A program made the position numbers and the translations under genes. Below the pieces are notes generated by a model that saw nothing but the letters and a program-made list of their open reading frames with translations, did no database searches and was not told the DNA's origin. Source: Celerinatantimonas diazotrophica (GTDB lineage: Bacteria; Pseudomonadota; Gammaproteobacteria; Enterobacterales; Celerinatantimonadaceae). From it: a stretch of 64,000 bases of DNA. The stretch lies in contig NZ_SMGD01000019.1 of NCBI RefSeq assembly GCF_004339545.1, positions 107,520 through 171,519 on the forward strand. Reading direction: 5' to 3'. Positions 45,636-55,469 of the stretch are shown piece after piece (position 1 is the first letter of the stretch; each line of letters opens with the position of its first letter).

Positions 45636-47462
45636 TTATTCATCCATCGCAACCCAATGTTGTTCGCTAACCTTGCGATAACGCAGCCGAGTCACCTCTT
45701 CACCCACCGCTTTCATAGGCGATGGCCGCAGCTCATCCCCATCAAAGTGGCGGCCGTCACGGCGGCTCGGATCAGCAATCGGCACACTCGCTAACAAGCG
45801 TTTAGTATAGGCATGCGTTGGATGATTAAAGATGGCATTGCGTGAGCCAAATTCGACAATTTGACCTAAATACATCACCGCGACGCGGTTCGCAATTCGT
45901 TCCACCACGGCCATATCATGGGAAATAAATATCCACGAGACACCCGTTTGCTGCTGCAAGTCCATCATCAAATTAATCACCTGTGCCTGAATCGATACAT
46001 CGAGCGCCGAAACGGCTTCATCAGCAATAATGACTTTGGGCTTGAGCGCCATCGCCCGAGCGATAGCAATTCGTTGGCGTTGCCCACCAGAGAATTCATG
46101 TGGATAACGCCGGGCATGTTCCGGCTGCAGACCCACACTGATGAGCAACTTCTCCACAATAGGCGTGGCTTGTTTAAGATTTTTCGCCAAACCATGAATG
46201 AGCAGCGGTTCAGCAATGGTAAATCCTACCGTTAAACGTGGATTTAATGAGGCGTATGGGTCTTGGAAAACCATCTGTAACTCACGACGCAGCGGTTTAA
46301 AGTTGCGATCTTTTAGTAGAGAAATCTCTTTTCCCTGAAAATGAATCGACTCACTTTGGTTTTCCACAAGCCGCAACAATGCCCGGCCCGTAGTTGATTT
46401 ACCACAGCCTGACTCGCCAACAATCGCTAAAGTCTCTCCCGGGTAGACATTAAAATCAATCTGCTCCACGGCATGCACTTCGTGGGTGACACGACTCATG
46501 ATCCCGGAACTGATTGGGTAGTAAACTTTCAACCCTCGGACATCTAGTAACGGTTTCGCAGAATAATCGGCGGTACGCTGCTCACTTAACTGCACCCCCG
46601 GTTCATCTTCTCCGACGATGGCAAATCGTTTTGGCCATTCAGAGTGGCCCATATCGCCTAGCCTTGGCACCGCCGCCAACAACGACTGTGTGTAGGGATG
46701 CTGCGGCGCTTTAAAGATCTGTTCAACGCTGCCCGTCTCAACCACCTTGCCGCGTAACATCACCACAACGCGATCAGCGATTTCTGCCACAACACCCATA
46801 TCATGGGTAATAAACATGACCGCCATTTGCCGCTCTTTTTGCAGATCCCGGAGGATCTGCAAGATCCGCGCTTGCACGGTCACATCAAGCGCAGTGGTCG
46901 GTTCATCCGCGATAAGCATCTGTGGGTCGCAAGTCAGTGCCAGAGCAATCATCACTCTTTGACGCATACCACCTGAAAGCGACTGCGGGTAACTGTGCAT
47001 CACCCGTTCCACATCACTAATATGAACCTTCTCGAGCAATCTCATCGCTTTTTGCCATGCCTCATCACGCGAACAAAGGTGATGGTCATTCAATGCTTCG
47101 GTTAACTGATCACCGATCTTTAGCACCGGGTTGAGCGAGGTCATGGGTTCTTGAAAGATCATCGCCAACGACTGACCACGAAGCTTGCGCTGCGAGGAGC
47201 CATCGATAGTGGTCAAGTCATAACAGTTGGTCTCGTCGGGTTTATACAGAGCCTGACCTTTTTCAATCACCGCGTTATCGCTTAACAATCCCATTAACGA
47301 GAGCGAGGTAACCGATTTTCCCGACCCACTTTCCCCGACAACAGCAACCACTTCGCCGCGATGGATATCAAAGCTCACCCCATCTAATGCGCGATTTAAG
47401 CCGTCGCGACTTTGAAAGCCAATGGTTAAATCAGATATCTGTAATAAAGGCGAATCAGTCAT
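45636..47462 (-). CDS. Fused double ATPase of the peptide importer (GsiA-like)
   Basis: Two complete ABC domains are joined in one 608-residue chain, as in GsiA. The first has Walker A GESGSGKSV (near 45) and LSGGMRQRVMIALALT; the second has Walker A GESGCGKST (near 355) and FSGGQRQRIAIARAMA. Both end in oligopeptide-type C-terminal regions. ATG 47462 follows GGAGTG and is preferred to an in-frame ATG 31 codons earlier, which would overlap the epimerase gene. The product drives the two permeases from the cytosol. Confidence 0.93.
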   Translation of the reverse strand: MTDSPLLQISDLTIGFQSRDGLNRALDGVSFDIHRGEVVAVVGESGSGKSVTSLSLMGLLSDNAVIEKGQALYKPDETNCYDLTTIDGSSQRKLRGQSLAMIFQEPMTSLNPVLKIGDQLTEALNDHHLCSRDEAWQKAMRLLEKVHISDVERVMHSYPQSLSGGMRQRVMIALALTCDPQMLIADEPTTALDVTVQARILQILRDLQKERQMAVMFITHDMGVVAEIADRVVVMLRGKVVETGSVEQIFKAPQHPYTQSLLAAVPRLGDMGHSEWPKRFAIVGEDEPGVQLSEQRTADYSAKPLLDVRGLKVYYPISSGIMSRVTHEVHAVEQIDFNVYPGETLAIVGESGCGKSTTGRALLRLVENQSESIHFQGKEISLLKDRNFKPLRRELQMVFQDPYASLNPRLTVGFTIAEPLLIHGLAKNLKQATPIVEKLLISVGLQPEHARRYPHEFSGGQRQRIAIARAMALKPKVIIADEAVSALDVSIQAQVINLMMDLQQQTGVSWIFISHDMAVVERIANRVAVMYLGQIVEFGSRNAIFNHPTHAYTKRLLASVPIADPSRRDGRHFDGDELRPSPMKAVGEEVTRLRYRKVSEQHWVAMDE

Positions 47463-47481
47463 ATCACTCCTTGATAACATA

Positions 47482-48450
47482 TTATTGCAACTCAATTTGA
47501 CCGCGGTGATAACAAAGGTAGGGGGCACTATCGGCAGCCAGCCAAAGCGGGCCATCTAAGTCCACAAACTCGGCTTGTAAGGCCACTGGCAAAGCAGCTT
47601 CCATCGCCATTGATGAACCTAACATACATCCGACCATGACTCGCATTTGGCAGGCTTTGGCAACTTCAACCATCTTCAGGGCCTCAGTCAACCCGCCACA
47701 TTTATCTAGCTTGATATTGACCATATCGTAGCGATCTGACAACTTTTTAATATCCTCGCTAGTGTGACAGCTTTCGTCAGCACAGACTGGCAGCGGATGG
47801 TCAAATAGCGCCAGCAATTTATCTGCTTCGGCAGGTAGCGGCTGCTCAACCATCTCGATTCCATATTCACTCAATTGCGCGAGGATATCCGGCAATGCCA
47901 ATGATGCCCATGCTTCATTGGCATCAATAATCAGCTGCGCATTGGGCGCGTTTTGGCAAATCGCAGCAACTTTTTCAATCACTTGCTCGGCATCAAGTTT
48001 GATCTTGAGTAACTTGGCACCACTAGCAACGGCTTCAGCAGCACTTTGGGCCATCGCGGCAACGCTATCCAAGCCTAAAGTTTGGGCGGTGATGAGCGAA
48101 TTGCGGATGGGAATGCTGGCATATTCACAAAGAGAACGACCTTGTTGCGCTGCATCCAATCGCCACAGTGCACAATCAAGCACATTGCGGGCTGAACCAT
48201 GGGGCAATATCTGTTGCAATTGTTCACGGCTAAGACCTTCGGCAATTAACGGGCGCACAGACTCAAGTTGTTCGACAACACTTGCACAACTTTGCTGATA
48301 ATGGGCTGTCGGAGTACATTCGCCCCAACCAACAAAGCCATTTTCCTCAATACTCACCCGCACCACTTCGGTGGCATTGCGTGTCCCGCGGGAGATAGCA
48401 AATGGGCGAGCAAGCGGCAGCCGCAATGCATCGATTTCAACCTGACGCAT
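47482..48450 (-). CDS. dgcA: Enolase-superfamily dipeptide epimerase / N-acetyl-D-glutamate racemase (DgcA-like)
   Basis: This 322-residue enzyme of the muconate-lactonising branch of the enolase superfamily carries the catalytic lysine in KLLKIKLD (near 160). The metal ligands are LIIDANEAW (near 190), EMVEQPL (near 217) and CADESCH (near 240), and the second lysine is in VNIKLDKCGG (near 265). Close families are L-Ala-D/L-Glu epimerase (YcjG) and DgcA, which racemises N-acetyl-D-glutamate. The DgcN-type gene two bases upstream favours the DgcA reading; the peptide genes downstream keep the epimerase reading open. The sequence alone does not decide. Confidence 0.88.
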   Translation of the reverse strand: MRQVEIDALRLPLARPFAISRGTRNATEVVRVSIEENGFVGWGECTPTAHYQQSCASVVEQLESVRPLIAEGLSREQLQQILPHGSARNVLDCALWRLDAAQQGRSLCEYASIPIRNSLITAQTLGLDSVAAMAQSAAEAVASGAKLLKIKLDAEQVIEKVAAICQNAPNAQLIIDANEAWASLALPDILAQLSEYGIEMVEQPLPAEADKLLALFDHPLPVCADESCHTSEDIKKLSDRYDMVNIKLDKCGGLTEALKMVEVAKACQMRVMVGCMLGSSMAMEAALPVALQAEFVDLDGPLWLAADSAPYLCYHRGQIELQ

Positions 48451-48452
48451 GC

Positions 48453-49463
48453 CTATCCTCCGTGCACTTTTAAAAACTGCGCGATCTCAGCAATGCCATA
48501 ACGCACCGGATCGGTTGCTGGAACACCAAATTCTTGGCTAATCTCACTTAAATAGCGATGTGCCTGCTCGTCTGAGTATTGCGAAGTATTCACCGCAATC
48601 CCAGCCAACTCAGTATGAGCATTGGTCACCTTAGCAACACGCAGGTTTTCTTTAATGCAATCGGCCAAACTCACTAATGGATGGTGCGGCAAATGACGCG
48701 TATGAGGGCGCCCCATTTCATGACACATCACCAGATAATCAGGCTGCGAGCCGTGCAACAAGCCCAGACTCACGCCCGCATATGACGGGTGAAACAGCGA
48801 TCCTTGTCCTTCAATAATATCCCAGTGATCATCACTGTTTTCAGGTGAGATCAGTTCTGCTGCGCCGGAGATAAAATCTGATACGACCGCATCAATAGAG
48901 ATCCCCGTCCCAGCGACTAAAATGCCCGTCTGGCCCGTTGCACGAAACTGCGCATTCATGTTCAGTTCTAACATCGCCGCTTCCAGCGCCAACGAGGTGT
49001 ACATTTTGCCAACCGCGCAGTCGGTCCCTACGGTCAAAACTCGTTTACCCGCGCGAGGTTTACCGTTCCCCACTTTGAGTTTTTCCTGAGTATGACGGAC
49101 ATCAAACAGCTTCACTTGATGTGTTTTTGCCAGTTCAGTGAGCTCAACATTATCGTTGAGTCGCTCATGTAAACCACTGGCGACATTCATCCCTGAGCGA
49201 ATCGCCTGACGAATCGTCTCGAGCCAATGTTCAGGCAAAAAACCACCAGCGTTCGCCGTGCCCAATACCAGTGTTTTCGCGCCCTTCTCACAGGCTTGTT
49301 CAATCGTTAGATCATCCAAGCCAAGTGTTACGCCGGTAGTCGCAATACGCAATTGCCCGACACATTGCTGTGGACGCCATGCATGAATTCCGCGTGCTGT
49401 TTTTGCGGCCAGAGGGTCCGTCACATCACCTAAAAAAAGAAGGTAAGGTTGTGGTATGTCCAT
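48453..49463 (-). CDS. dgcN: DgcN-like D-glutamate N-acetyltransferase (DUF1611)
   Basis: This 336-residue DUF1611 protein has an N-terminal Rossmann-like domain (YLLFLGDVTDPLAAKTARGI) and a C-terminal P-loop domain (VGTDCAVGKMYTSLAL near 150, then EGQGSLFHPSYAG near 225). DgcN proteins acetylate D-glutamate as the first step of a marine D-Glu degradation route and occur next to dgcA, as here. ATG 49463 has AGGA five bases upstream; a TTG and an ATG slightly earlier are possible. It is the first gene of an operon of ten running down to 38198. Confidence 0.85.
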   Translation of the reverse strand: MDIPQPYLLFLGDVTDPLAAKTARGIHAWRPQQCVGQLRIATTGVTLGLDDLTIEQACEKGAKTLVLGTANAGGFLPEHWLETIRQAIRSGMNVASGLHERLNDNVELTELAKTHQVKLFDVRHTQEKLKVGNGKPRAGKRVLTVGTDCAVGKMYTSLALEAAMLELNMNAQFRATGQTGILVAGTGISIDAVVSDFISGAAELISPENSDDHWDIIEGQGSLFHPSYAGVSLGLLHGSQPDYLVMCHEMGRPHTRHLPHHPLVSLADCIKENLRVAKVTNAHTELAGIAVNTSQYSDEQAHRYLSEISQEFGVPATDPVRYGIAEIAQFLKVHGG

Positions 49464-50025
49464 ATCCATCCTAGTTCTATTCAAATGTTAAAGATTGATT
49501 ACATTCCAATATCCACACCTACACCTAACTTGGCGAATACTTATATATTGCAGGGGTATAACCTTAGGTTATAGTCATGATCAGTTTATTCCGCATAAAT
49601 AATGGCGCAAACATGACTCATCACCAGAGCGCTCAAATCAGATAGGACAGCTTTTTCAAATTAGCCGGTTGTGAACCATTGCTTAGGGACCACGACAAAC
49701 TCGGGGCACCTCCCTCGCGGGTCATTAAAGAGCAGATTCCACAACGGATACGATTGGGGCGACGTTGTCAGCCTGAAAAAATCCAAGCGGGCAAACAGTC
49801 TCAGGCGGATAGATGTACAATAAATCGTCTTGTTAGCGATCCAAGAGGCTTCCCTATGTCGGAAATGTCCATGAGAAACGGTGACGATAAGCGTTGAATC
49901 GCTTTATGATTATGTTCGAAGTAAGGCTTACAGATTATATGTCATTCGACTGTTACACAGCATGATTGACGAGCTCATTATCTATTTTTATATATAGCAT
50001 ATACAAAACGATAGACACTCTATGT
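49464..50025. other. Intergenic region with the promoter of the dgcN operon
   Basis: This 560-base stretch holds the upstream region of the dgcN operon on its left side and the 3' side of the ogr gene on its right. Apart from the palindrome at 49557-49573, no feature is clear. A 72-codon frame at 49679-49897 shows no family signature or ribosome-binding site and is not called. Confidence 0.5.
49557..49573 (-). promoter_or_regulatory. 17-bp perfect palindrome upstream of dgcN
   Basis: TATAACCTTAGGTTATA is an exact 8+1+8 palindrome about 95 bp before the dgcN start. It fits a dimeric regulator's operator. Which protein binds is unknown; two LysR genes lie at the far end of the operon. Confidence 0.55.
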
Positions 50026-50226
50026 CTATACAACTATTTCCACATTATTTTCATAGTCCTGAATTGGAGAACAAATAATTTTGTCTAATGTTTCAATGGT
50101 TTTAAATGTACATGAACACATTATATTTTGACACTGATAATAAGATTCCTTAGTTGTTTTCGTTAAATAACGACTCGTTCTAATATGAGCTGGTTTATTA
50201 CATATTGGACAACGCATCATAATCAT
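50026..50226 (-). CDS. ogr: Ogr/Delta-type phage late-gene activator
   Basis: This small zinc-binding activator has about 66 residues. MRCPICNKPAHIRTSRYL, then YYQCQNIMCSCTF, closely follow P2 Ogr (CPxC ... CQNxxCxxTF), with all four zinc cysteines present. P2-like phages use it to switch on late promoters with host RNA polymerase. Several starts are possible; ATG 50226 has AGGTGG at the right distance. No other P2 structural genes are nearby, so it is an orphan, probably left by a decayed prophage. Confidence 0.9.
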   Translation of the reverse strand: MIMMRCPICNKPAHIRTSRYLTKTTKESYYQCQNIMCSCTFKTIETLDKIICSPIQDYENNVEIVV

Positions 50227-50494
50227 TCCCACCTAACATCAATAAATTATGTTTAAATTTAGAGGCGACATGTTCTATTTAGATCTTTGGGTGATAATTT
50301 ATAATAATAATTATAAAAATACATAATAAGTAGCGAACCTGAAAAATCTACTATTATTTAATCTATCATTTTCTACACAACAAACTATTTTCATTGTTGT
50401 TTCATTTATTAAAGAACATTTTTGATTATATTTAATAACTTATTTATGTTTTTATTAAACCTCCTTAAACACGACCTAATAAAGAAGGTTTATT

Positions 50495-51754
50495 ATGACA
50501 TTACAAGATAAAGTTATGACAACAGCTTGGTCTCGAGCAGACGCACTCAAAGTTCACGCTGATGACCCAACAACAACTCAGCCAGAGGTTTCTATTTCAT
50601 TTCCAACCATGGATGAAAATCTATTTATTTGGGATACCTTACCTTTAAGAACATTGGATGGCAGTATCGTTTCTGTGGATGGCTGGTCCGTTATCTTTAC
50701 ATTGACGGCAATCAAAGACCCAGAAACATATAAAAATGCAGATGGCAGTTATGACATCACCACTGACTGGGAAAATCGCCATGGCCGTGCCCGAATCTAC
50801 TATTGGTATGCCAAAGATAGTAAGAACTGGATATTGGGGGGACGGGTGATGCGTGAAGGCGTATCACCAACAACCCGAGAATGGGCTGGTACCCCCATTT
50901 TATTAAACGACCAAGGAGACATTGAACTTTACTATACCTGTGTCACCCCCGGGGCCACGATTGCTAAAGTCAGAGGGAAAATCACCACAACAGAGAATGC
51001 AGTCGAACTCTCAGAATTTGATCACGTCACTGAGCTATTTTCTGCCGACGGTTTCTACTACCAGACCGAAGAACAAAACCAATTTTGGAATTTCAGGGAT
51101 CCAAGCCCTTTCATTGACCCGAAAGATGGCCGGCTATATATGGTCTTTGAAGGGAATGTCGCCGGTAATCGAGGCTCCCATGAAATTACTACAACCGATA
51201 TGGGGGATGTACCTCCAGGTTATAGTGATGTGGGTGGTGCTCGATATCAAGCTGGATGCATTGGTTTAGCTGTAGCCACCGACACTGACGGCAATAACTG
51301 GCAACTTCTTCCGCCACTGATTACAGCAGTTGGGGTCAATGACCAGACTGAACGGCCGCATTTTGTCTTTAAAGATGGGAAATATTACCTATTTACCATT
51401 AGCCACAAATACACTTATGCAGATGGTCTGACGGGACCAGATGGGGTATATGGTTTCGTTAGTGATTCGTTATTCGGCCCTTATCAACCATTAAATGGCT
51501 CAGGTTTGGTTTTGGGTAATCCATCATCTCAACCATTCCAAACTTATTCACATTGCGTTATGCCCAATGGCTTGGTGACATCATTTATTGATAGTGTGCC
51601 ATCCACAAGTGACGATGATTATGATGGTGATTATCGTATTGGCGGAACAGAAGCGCCAACGGTACAAATTAAGCTTGAAGGGAATCAAACCTTTATGGTG
51701 AAAGAATTCGATTATGGATTTATTCCACCGATGAAAAATATTGTCTTGCAATAA
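50495..51754 (+). CDS. lsc: Levansucrase (GH68)
   Basis: This 419-residue levansucrase splits sucrose and polymerises the fructose into levan. The nucleophile is Asp47 in FIWDTLPLR, the transition-state stabiliser is Asp202 in NFRDPSPF, and the acid/base is Glu286 in [11 protein letters not shown]. It is very like Pseudomonas/Erwinia Lsc proteins (for example [10 protein letters not shown] and [10 protein letters not shown]). It has no N-terminal signal peptide, as in Pseudomonas and Zymomonas, so export is non-classical. AGAAGG precedes the ATG after about 260 bp of AT-rich DNA. It lies alone between an ogr gene and a holin gene. No sucrose transporter or regulator is nearby, suggesting a cargo gene gained with a phage. 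Confidence 0.96.
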   Translation: MTLQDKVMTTAWSRADALKVHADDPTTTQPEVSISFPTMDENLFIWDTLPLRTLDGSIVSVDGWSVIFTLTAIKDPETYKNADGSYDITTDWENRHGRARIYYWYAKDSKNWILGGRVMREGVSPTTREWAGTPILLNDQGDIELYYTCVTPGATIAKVRGKITTTENAVELSEFDHVTELFSADGFYYQTEEQNQFWNFRDPSPFIDPKDGRLYMVFEGNVAGNRGSHEITTTDMGDVPPGYSDVGGARYQAGCIGLAVATDTDGNNWQLLPPLITAVGVNDQTERPHFVFKDGKYYLFTISHKYTYADGLTGPDGVYGFVSDSLFGPYQPLNGSGLVLGNPSSQPFQTYSHCVMPNGLVTSFIDSVPSTSDDDYDGDYRIGGTEAPTVQIKLEGNQTFMVKEFDYGFIPPMKNIVLQ

Positions 51755-51761
51755 TGATAGC

Positions 51762-51785
51762 AAAGTGGTGCTTTTGCACCACTTT
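51762..51785 (+). terminator. Hairpin after the levansucrase gene
   Basis: AAAGTGGTGC (51762-51771) pairs perfectly with GCACCACTTT (51776-51785) with a four-base loop, eight bases after the stop codon. The T-run is short (TTTATTTAAA), so it is a probable but imperfect terminator; some read-through into the holin gene may occur. Confidence 0.7.
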
Positions 51786-51802
51786 ATTTAAAAAGGTAAA
51801 AA

Positions 51803-52105
51803 ATGGATATCAATACTCTTTATAGCTTTTTTAAAGGTTTATTAAAAGGTGACTCAATTCTGTTTAGCCTTTTTATTTCTATCTTTATGGCTGCCCTTAG
51901 AATTATATATTCAGGAGGGAGTTTCCTTGAAATAATCTTAGAGGGAATGTTATGTGGTTGTCTAACTTTAATAGCTGTATCACTCATCAATTTTATGGGT
52001 GTTTCTAGTCATCTCACTGTTTCTATTGGTGGTTTTATTGGCTTTATGGGCGTCAAAAAAATCAACTACTGGATTAACAAAATTATATCAAAGAATTTAC
52101 CCTAA
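51803..52105 (+). CDS. Phage holin, lambda-S/HP1-type
   Basis: This 100-residue protein has three hydrophobic helices and a lysine-rich tail. Residues 22-60 (ILFSLFISIFMAALRIIYSG, then a short turn and LEGMLCGCLTLIAV) and GGFIGFMGVKKINYWI follow the pattern of lambda-type holins, including G-x-x-GxxG near the third helix. Holins open the inner membrane for lysis enzymes. No endolysin or spanin is beside it. In P. syringae and relatives, levansucrase genes are linked to prophage sequences, so this holin is taken as part of the same transferred piece. Confidence 0.85.
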   Translation: MDINTLYSFFKGLLKGDSILFSLFISIFMAALRIIYSGGSFLEIILEGMLCGCLTLIAVSLINFMGVSSHLTVSIGGFIGFMGVKKINYWINKIISKNLP

Positions 52106-52262
52106 AATCATAATACAAATGCAACTCTTCAATACCATACATTGCCAATGTTGGCTAAGTTAACCATTAAATGACAACCATATACCTCGCGCCACAGATA
52201 AATAAAGATAAACAAGGTACAGTGTAAAATACAGCTATAAAACCAACCAGAGACTAAAATCT

Positions 52263-52296
52263 AAAAAATCCGATATCAAAGGCAGATATCGGATTT
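52263..52296 (-). terminator. Rho-independent terminator of the chemoreceptor gene
   Basis: AAATCCGATATC (52266-52277) pairs perfectly with GATATCGGATTT (52285-52296). On the minus strand six T residues follow. It lies about 50 bases after the chemoreceptor stop codon. Confidence 0.88.
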
Positions 52297-52345
52297 AGTC
52301 GTCACTAACCAGCATTAAACAAATTCTGCGGGTTCATCCATTGCT

Positions 52346-54193
52346 TTACAGTTTAAACTGACTAACCTGCTCATGCAGACGCTGTGCAATCTCATTCAAT
52401 TGGCGCACCTGAGTCGAGTTATTGTCAGAATTTTGTTGCAGCTGCTCTGAAACATCCGAAATTTGCTGAGTATTGCGCGAAATTTCCTCCGTCACAGCCC
52501 GCTGCTCTTCAGCAGCACTCGAGATTTGCGTTGACATGTCACTAATTTCAGTGATTGAACGTGTTATTTTATCTAACTCTTCTTTGGCTTTATTCGCCTC
52601 TTCAACGCTAAGCTGTGCCTGTTGCTGACTCTGTTCCATGGTTGCAACTGTTTCGCGGGTATTTTCCGCCAACCGAGACAGCATAGTATGAATTTCCTCC
52701 GTCGACTCAGCGGTACGTTGTGCCAAATGGCGCACTTCATCCGCAACCACGGCGAATCCACGACCATGCTCACCGGCTCGAGCCGATTCAATCGCAGCAT
52801 TCAGAGCCAATAGGTTGGTCTGTTCAGCGATACTTTGAATCGTGGTTAAAATACTGGCAATCTCTTTGCTATCTTGTTCGAGTTGTTGAACACCTTGGGC
52901 CGTCGTTTCCAGATGATGCGCCAATGCCGTAATCTGTTCCTGATTATTTTCAATCACCGCACGCCCCTGCATGCTCGCCTCAGAGGAGAACTGAGCAGCA
53001 GCAGCGGTTTGTTCAGCATTCGCCGCAACTTCACTGGCGGTGGCACTCATTTCGTTGATAGCCGTGGCGACCTGTGACACTTCCTGCTGCTGATTCGCTA
53101 ACTGTTGGCTGGTTTGACTCGCACCTTGGGCACTAATATGGGCATTCTCATAAAGAGCTTCGGTATCACGACGCACCGCGAGTAACATTTGATGCAGTCG
53201 CTCCAGAAAAATATCAACACTTTGAGAGAGTTGACCAATTTCATCGCTACGGACAAAATCGAGCCGTTGGGTTAGGTCTGCATCCCCCTGTCGCCCCAAT
53301 TCATCCATCGCAATTTGTAGTCGTTTGAGTGGTAAAAAGGCCCGGGCAATTGCAAAATATAACAGGACAACCACCAGTACAAAGCCAACCAGAATACAGA
53401 TCACCGTATAAAAAGAGGTCTGGTTGAAATTGGCCAAAGCCGCCTTTTTATTAAAACTAAGCGCCAGATACCATTGCGTATGCGGAACCGGCGTAAAACT
53501 AACAAGGCTTTCCACTCCATCAACGTTTGCATCGATTAGCTGATGCTGTTGCAATGAATCCAGATTAAGCTTGGGGCTTAGTTCATTCAGCTCTTTAAGC
53601 TCCCATTTTGCTTTGGGATAGACCAAGATTTTACCATTGTGCCCCACCAAAAATGCCTGCATATTTTCATTGGAAAGAGCTTTAAGTTGGGCAACCATTT
53701 TATCCAGTGATAAATCCACGCCATACACCCCATCGGGGACGCTTTGCAAGAGGCTCATCACCAATGCATGGGTTCCCTTATCAAGGTACGGTGCTGATTT
53801 ATAAAGACCCAATTTTTTTGCTTGCTGATACCAAGGACGATCCCTGGGATCATAGCCATCAGGGAGTTTATAACTGGTGTCACCGGTAATAAATTGCCCC
53901 TGAGAGGTACCTAGGTAGGTCAAGCTTAACCCGCCGGCTTGCTGTGCCTGCAGCAGACGACTTGGCAGGTTATCATCTTGTTTAAGTTTGCTGATTGTTT
54001 TTAAGACTGTAACTTTACTCTCTAACCACTCGCCCAGTTGTCCTGCGGTGGTATTGCCCAGTTCGTTGGCACGCAACCGAACATTTGCCATGGCATTATC
54101 GCTTAGTAAGCGATGCTGTACACCATACAATCCGGCAGCTAAAAGCAGTAAAGCTAAAAAAACCGTTAAGGTAAGTTTTTGTTTAATAGTCAT
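52346..54193 (-). CDS. Methyl-accepting chemotaxis protein with a dCache sensor
   Basis: This 615-residue chemoreceptor has transmembrane helix 1 at residues 6-24 and a periplasmic double-Cache domain at about 25-255 ([14 protein letters not shown] and [12 protein letters not shown] are typical). Transmembrane helix 2 is at 258-285, and a HAMP domain follows to about 340. The coiled-coil signalling domain contains the hairpin-tip motif [20 protein letters not shown] near 450. dCache receptors often bind amino acids or organic acids. AGGAAG precedes the ATG. It is a single-gene unit with its own terminator. Confidence 0.95.
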   Translation of the reverse strand: MTIKQKLTLTVFLALLLLAAGLYGVQHRLLSDNAMANVRLRANELGNTTAGQLGEWLESKVTVLKTISKLKQDDNLPSRLLQAQQAGGLSLTYLGTSQGQFITGDTSYKLPDGYDPRDRPWYQQAKKLGLYKSAPYLDKGTHALVMSLLQSVPDGVYGVDLSLDKMVAQLKALSNENMQAFLVGHNGKILVYPKAKWELKELNELSPKLNLDSLQQHQLIDANVDGVESLVSFTPVPHTQWYLALSFNKKAALANFNQTSFYTVICILVGFVLVVVLLYFAIARAFLPLKRLQIAMDELGRQGDADLTQRLDFVRSDEIGQLSQSVDIFLERLHQMLLAVRRDTEALYENAHISAQGASQTSQQLANQQQEVSQVATAINEMSATASEVAANAEQTAAAAQFSSEASMQGRAVIENNQEQITALAHHLETTAQGVQQLEQDSKEIASILTTIQSIAEQTNLLALNAAIESARAGEHGRGFAVVADEVRHLAQRTAESTEEIHTMLSRLAENTRETVATMEQSQQQAQLSVEEANKAKEELDKITRSITEISDMSTQISSAAEEQRAVTEEISRNTQQISDVSEQLQQNSDNNSTQVRQLNEIAQRLHEQVSQFKL

Positions 54194-54457
54194 ACGACTT
54201 CCTCCACTTCAACAAACATCAATGGAGGCTGTAAAGAGCACTGATCCATCATTGAGATTGTCTACTTTCCTTAGTTGAAGACCACTGATCACAAACAACG
54301 ATACAGAGCATTTAATCATGCCAGGATTAATCTAATGTGATCGCATCAACCTTGCGCTAAGCAGGGCGTTGACTCGATTGAGTCTACGGGAAGAAAATAT
54401 TTTTTAAAACTTATTTATATAGGGAGCCAGCAAGTTCATACAAATGGCTTAATCCCT

Positions 54458-55129
54458 TTAGCGAGGCGGATCAATACGCCCCTGCAGTGAGTTATTCAAC
54501 CGATACCACCCAGCAATCGAATAACGATCTCGCATCGCCGGTAACACTTCATGAGGAAACTCTTCGCTGAGAAAAACGGCAATGGTTCCCATCGTTGGTA
54601 ATATTTGAGTCCCAATGAGGTCATCTTGATTGCGATACAGCACCATCTGCCCCCCATCTTCTTTTTGCCAGTTTTGGTTCAGATACGTGACGACGGTTAA
54701 CACTCGATTCGATTGCCCATGAAAAGCATCAAAATGGCGTTTGTAAAAATCTCCGCGAGCATAATGGGCATAATGACTTTCAAATGAGAATAACCCTAAG
54801 AATAATCGCCGATTCAAATAGTTCTGTAGCTGTGCGGTCCAATCCAACCAGCAGCGCCCAGTCGCAGTTGAACCATCGATCCAGCAAATTTCATCACGGC
54901 GAATAAACTGATTCTGCTGGAACTCATCTTTGCGGCCCACACCAGCACGAATAAATTCCTGCTCATGTAATTTTGTCACTTGCTCATAGAGCGCTTCGCT
55001 CATGTGCTGCGGCAATGCTTGTAGTTGAATACTATAACCCTGTTCCAATAGATCACTGGCGATTTTGGCAAATAAGCTTTGCGAATCATCGTGTGAAAAG
55101 TCGAGATTGGATAAATGAATGGCACCCAT
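54458..55129 (-). CDS. 2OG-Fe(II) oxygenase (prolyl 4-hydroxylase-like)
   Basis: This 223-residue iron- and 2-oxoglutarate-dependent oxygenase shows the HxD of the facial triad in FYKRHFDAF (near 130) and the distal His in FPHEVLPAM (near 190). The 2OG-binding Arg follows in DRYSIAGWYR about ten residues on. RVLTVVTYLNQNW, EDGGQMVLYR also fit the P4H/PHD2-like group. Bacterial members may hydroxylate proline in EF-Tu or in other proteins. There is no signal peptide. It is a solitary gene; the target is unknown. Confidence 0.9.
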   Translation of the reverse strand: MGAIHLSNLDFSHDDSQSLFAKIASDLLEQGYSIQLQALPQHMSEALYEQVTKLHEQEFIRAGVGRKDEFQQNQFIRRDEICWIDGSTATGRCWLDWTAQLQNYLNRRLFLGLFSFESHYAHYARGDFYKRHFDAFHGQSNRVLTVVTYLNQNWQKEDGGQMVLYRNQDDLIGTQILPTMGTIAVFLSEEFPHEVLPAMRDRYSIAGWYRLNNSLQGRIDPPR

Positions 55130-55469
55130 AGGTATTAGTCCTTATGACTAGGTGCTCTTAAGGGCATGCCTTTAAGAGTAAGGTTATATAATTTTACTCG
55201 GTTTGCCCCACTCAAAATGAGCCATGAATCTACACACCACTGTCTTTAAAAGAGCCAACCGATACACATATTCTACCCTGCCATCGGGCGATGACTTTAT
55301 ATATTTGTTCATGTGAAGAGGCAACAAAATTATTTAAAATTTTGTAAAGATGCATCGAGTATAGTTGAACTTGAAGCGATTTGACCGTAAATAGTAATAA
55401 TCTGAGTCTGGCTGATGTGCTAAACCTCATTTGGACTCATCACATTTCTATGCTTTGAGGTAAGTAGTT
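55130..55469. other. Intergenic region between divergent genes
   Basis: These 340 bases separate the oxygenase gene (minus) from the DUF2076 gene (plus) and must hold both promoters. No RNA, repeat or convincing small gene was found. A 66-codon minus frame at 55230-55430 is not supported by any motif. Confidence 0.45.

Noticed and set aside
49679..49897. 72-codon plus-strand frame upstream of the dgcN operon
   Set aside because: No recognisable domain and no start signal; not distinguishable from chance.
50626..50652. Leu in place of Trp in the levansucrase WDTWP-type motif as a sign of inactivity
   Set aside because: Pseudomonas-type enzymes have Met at this place and are active; all three catalytic residues are present.
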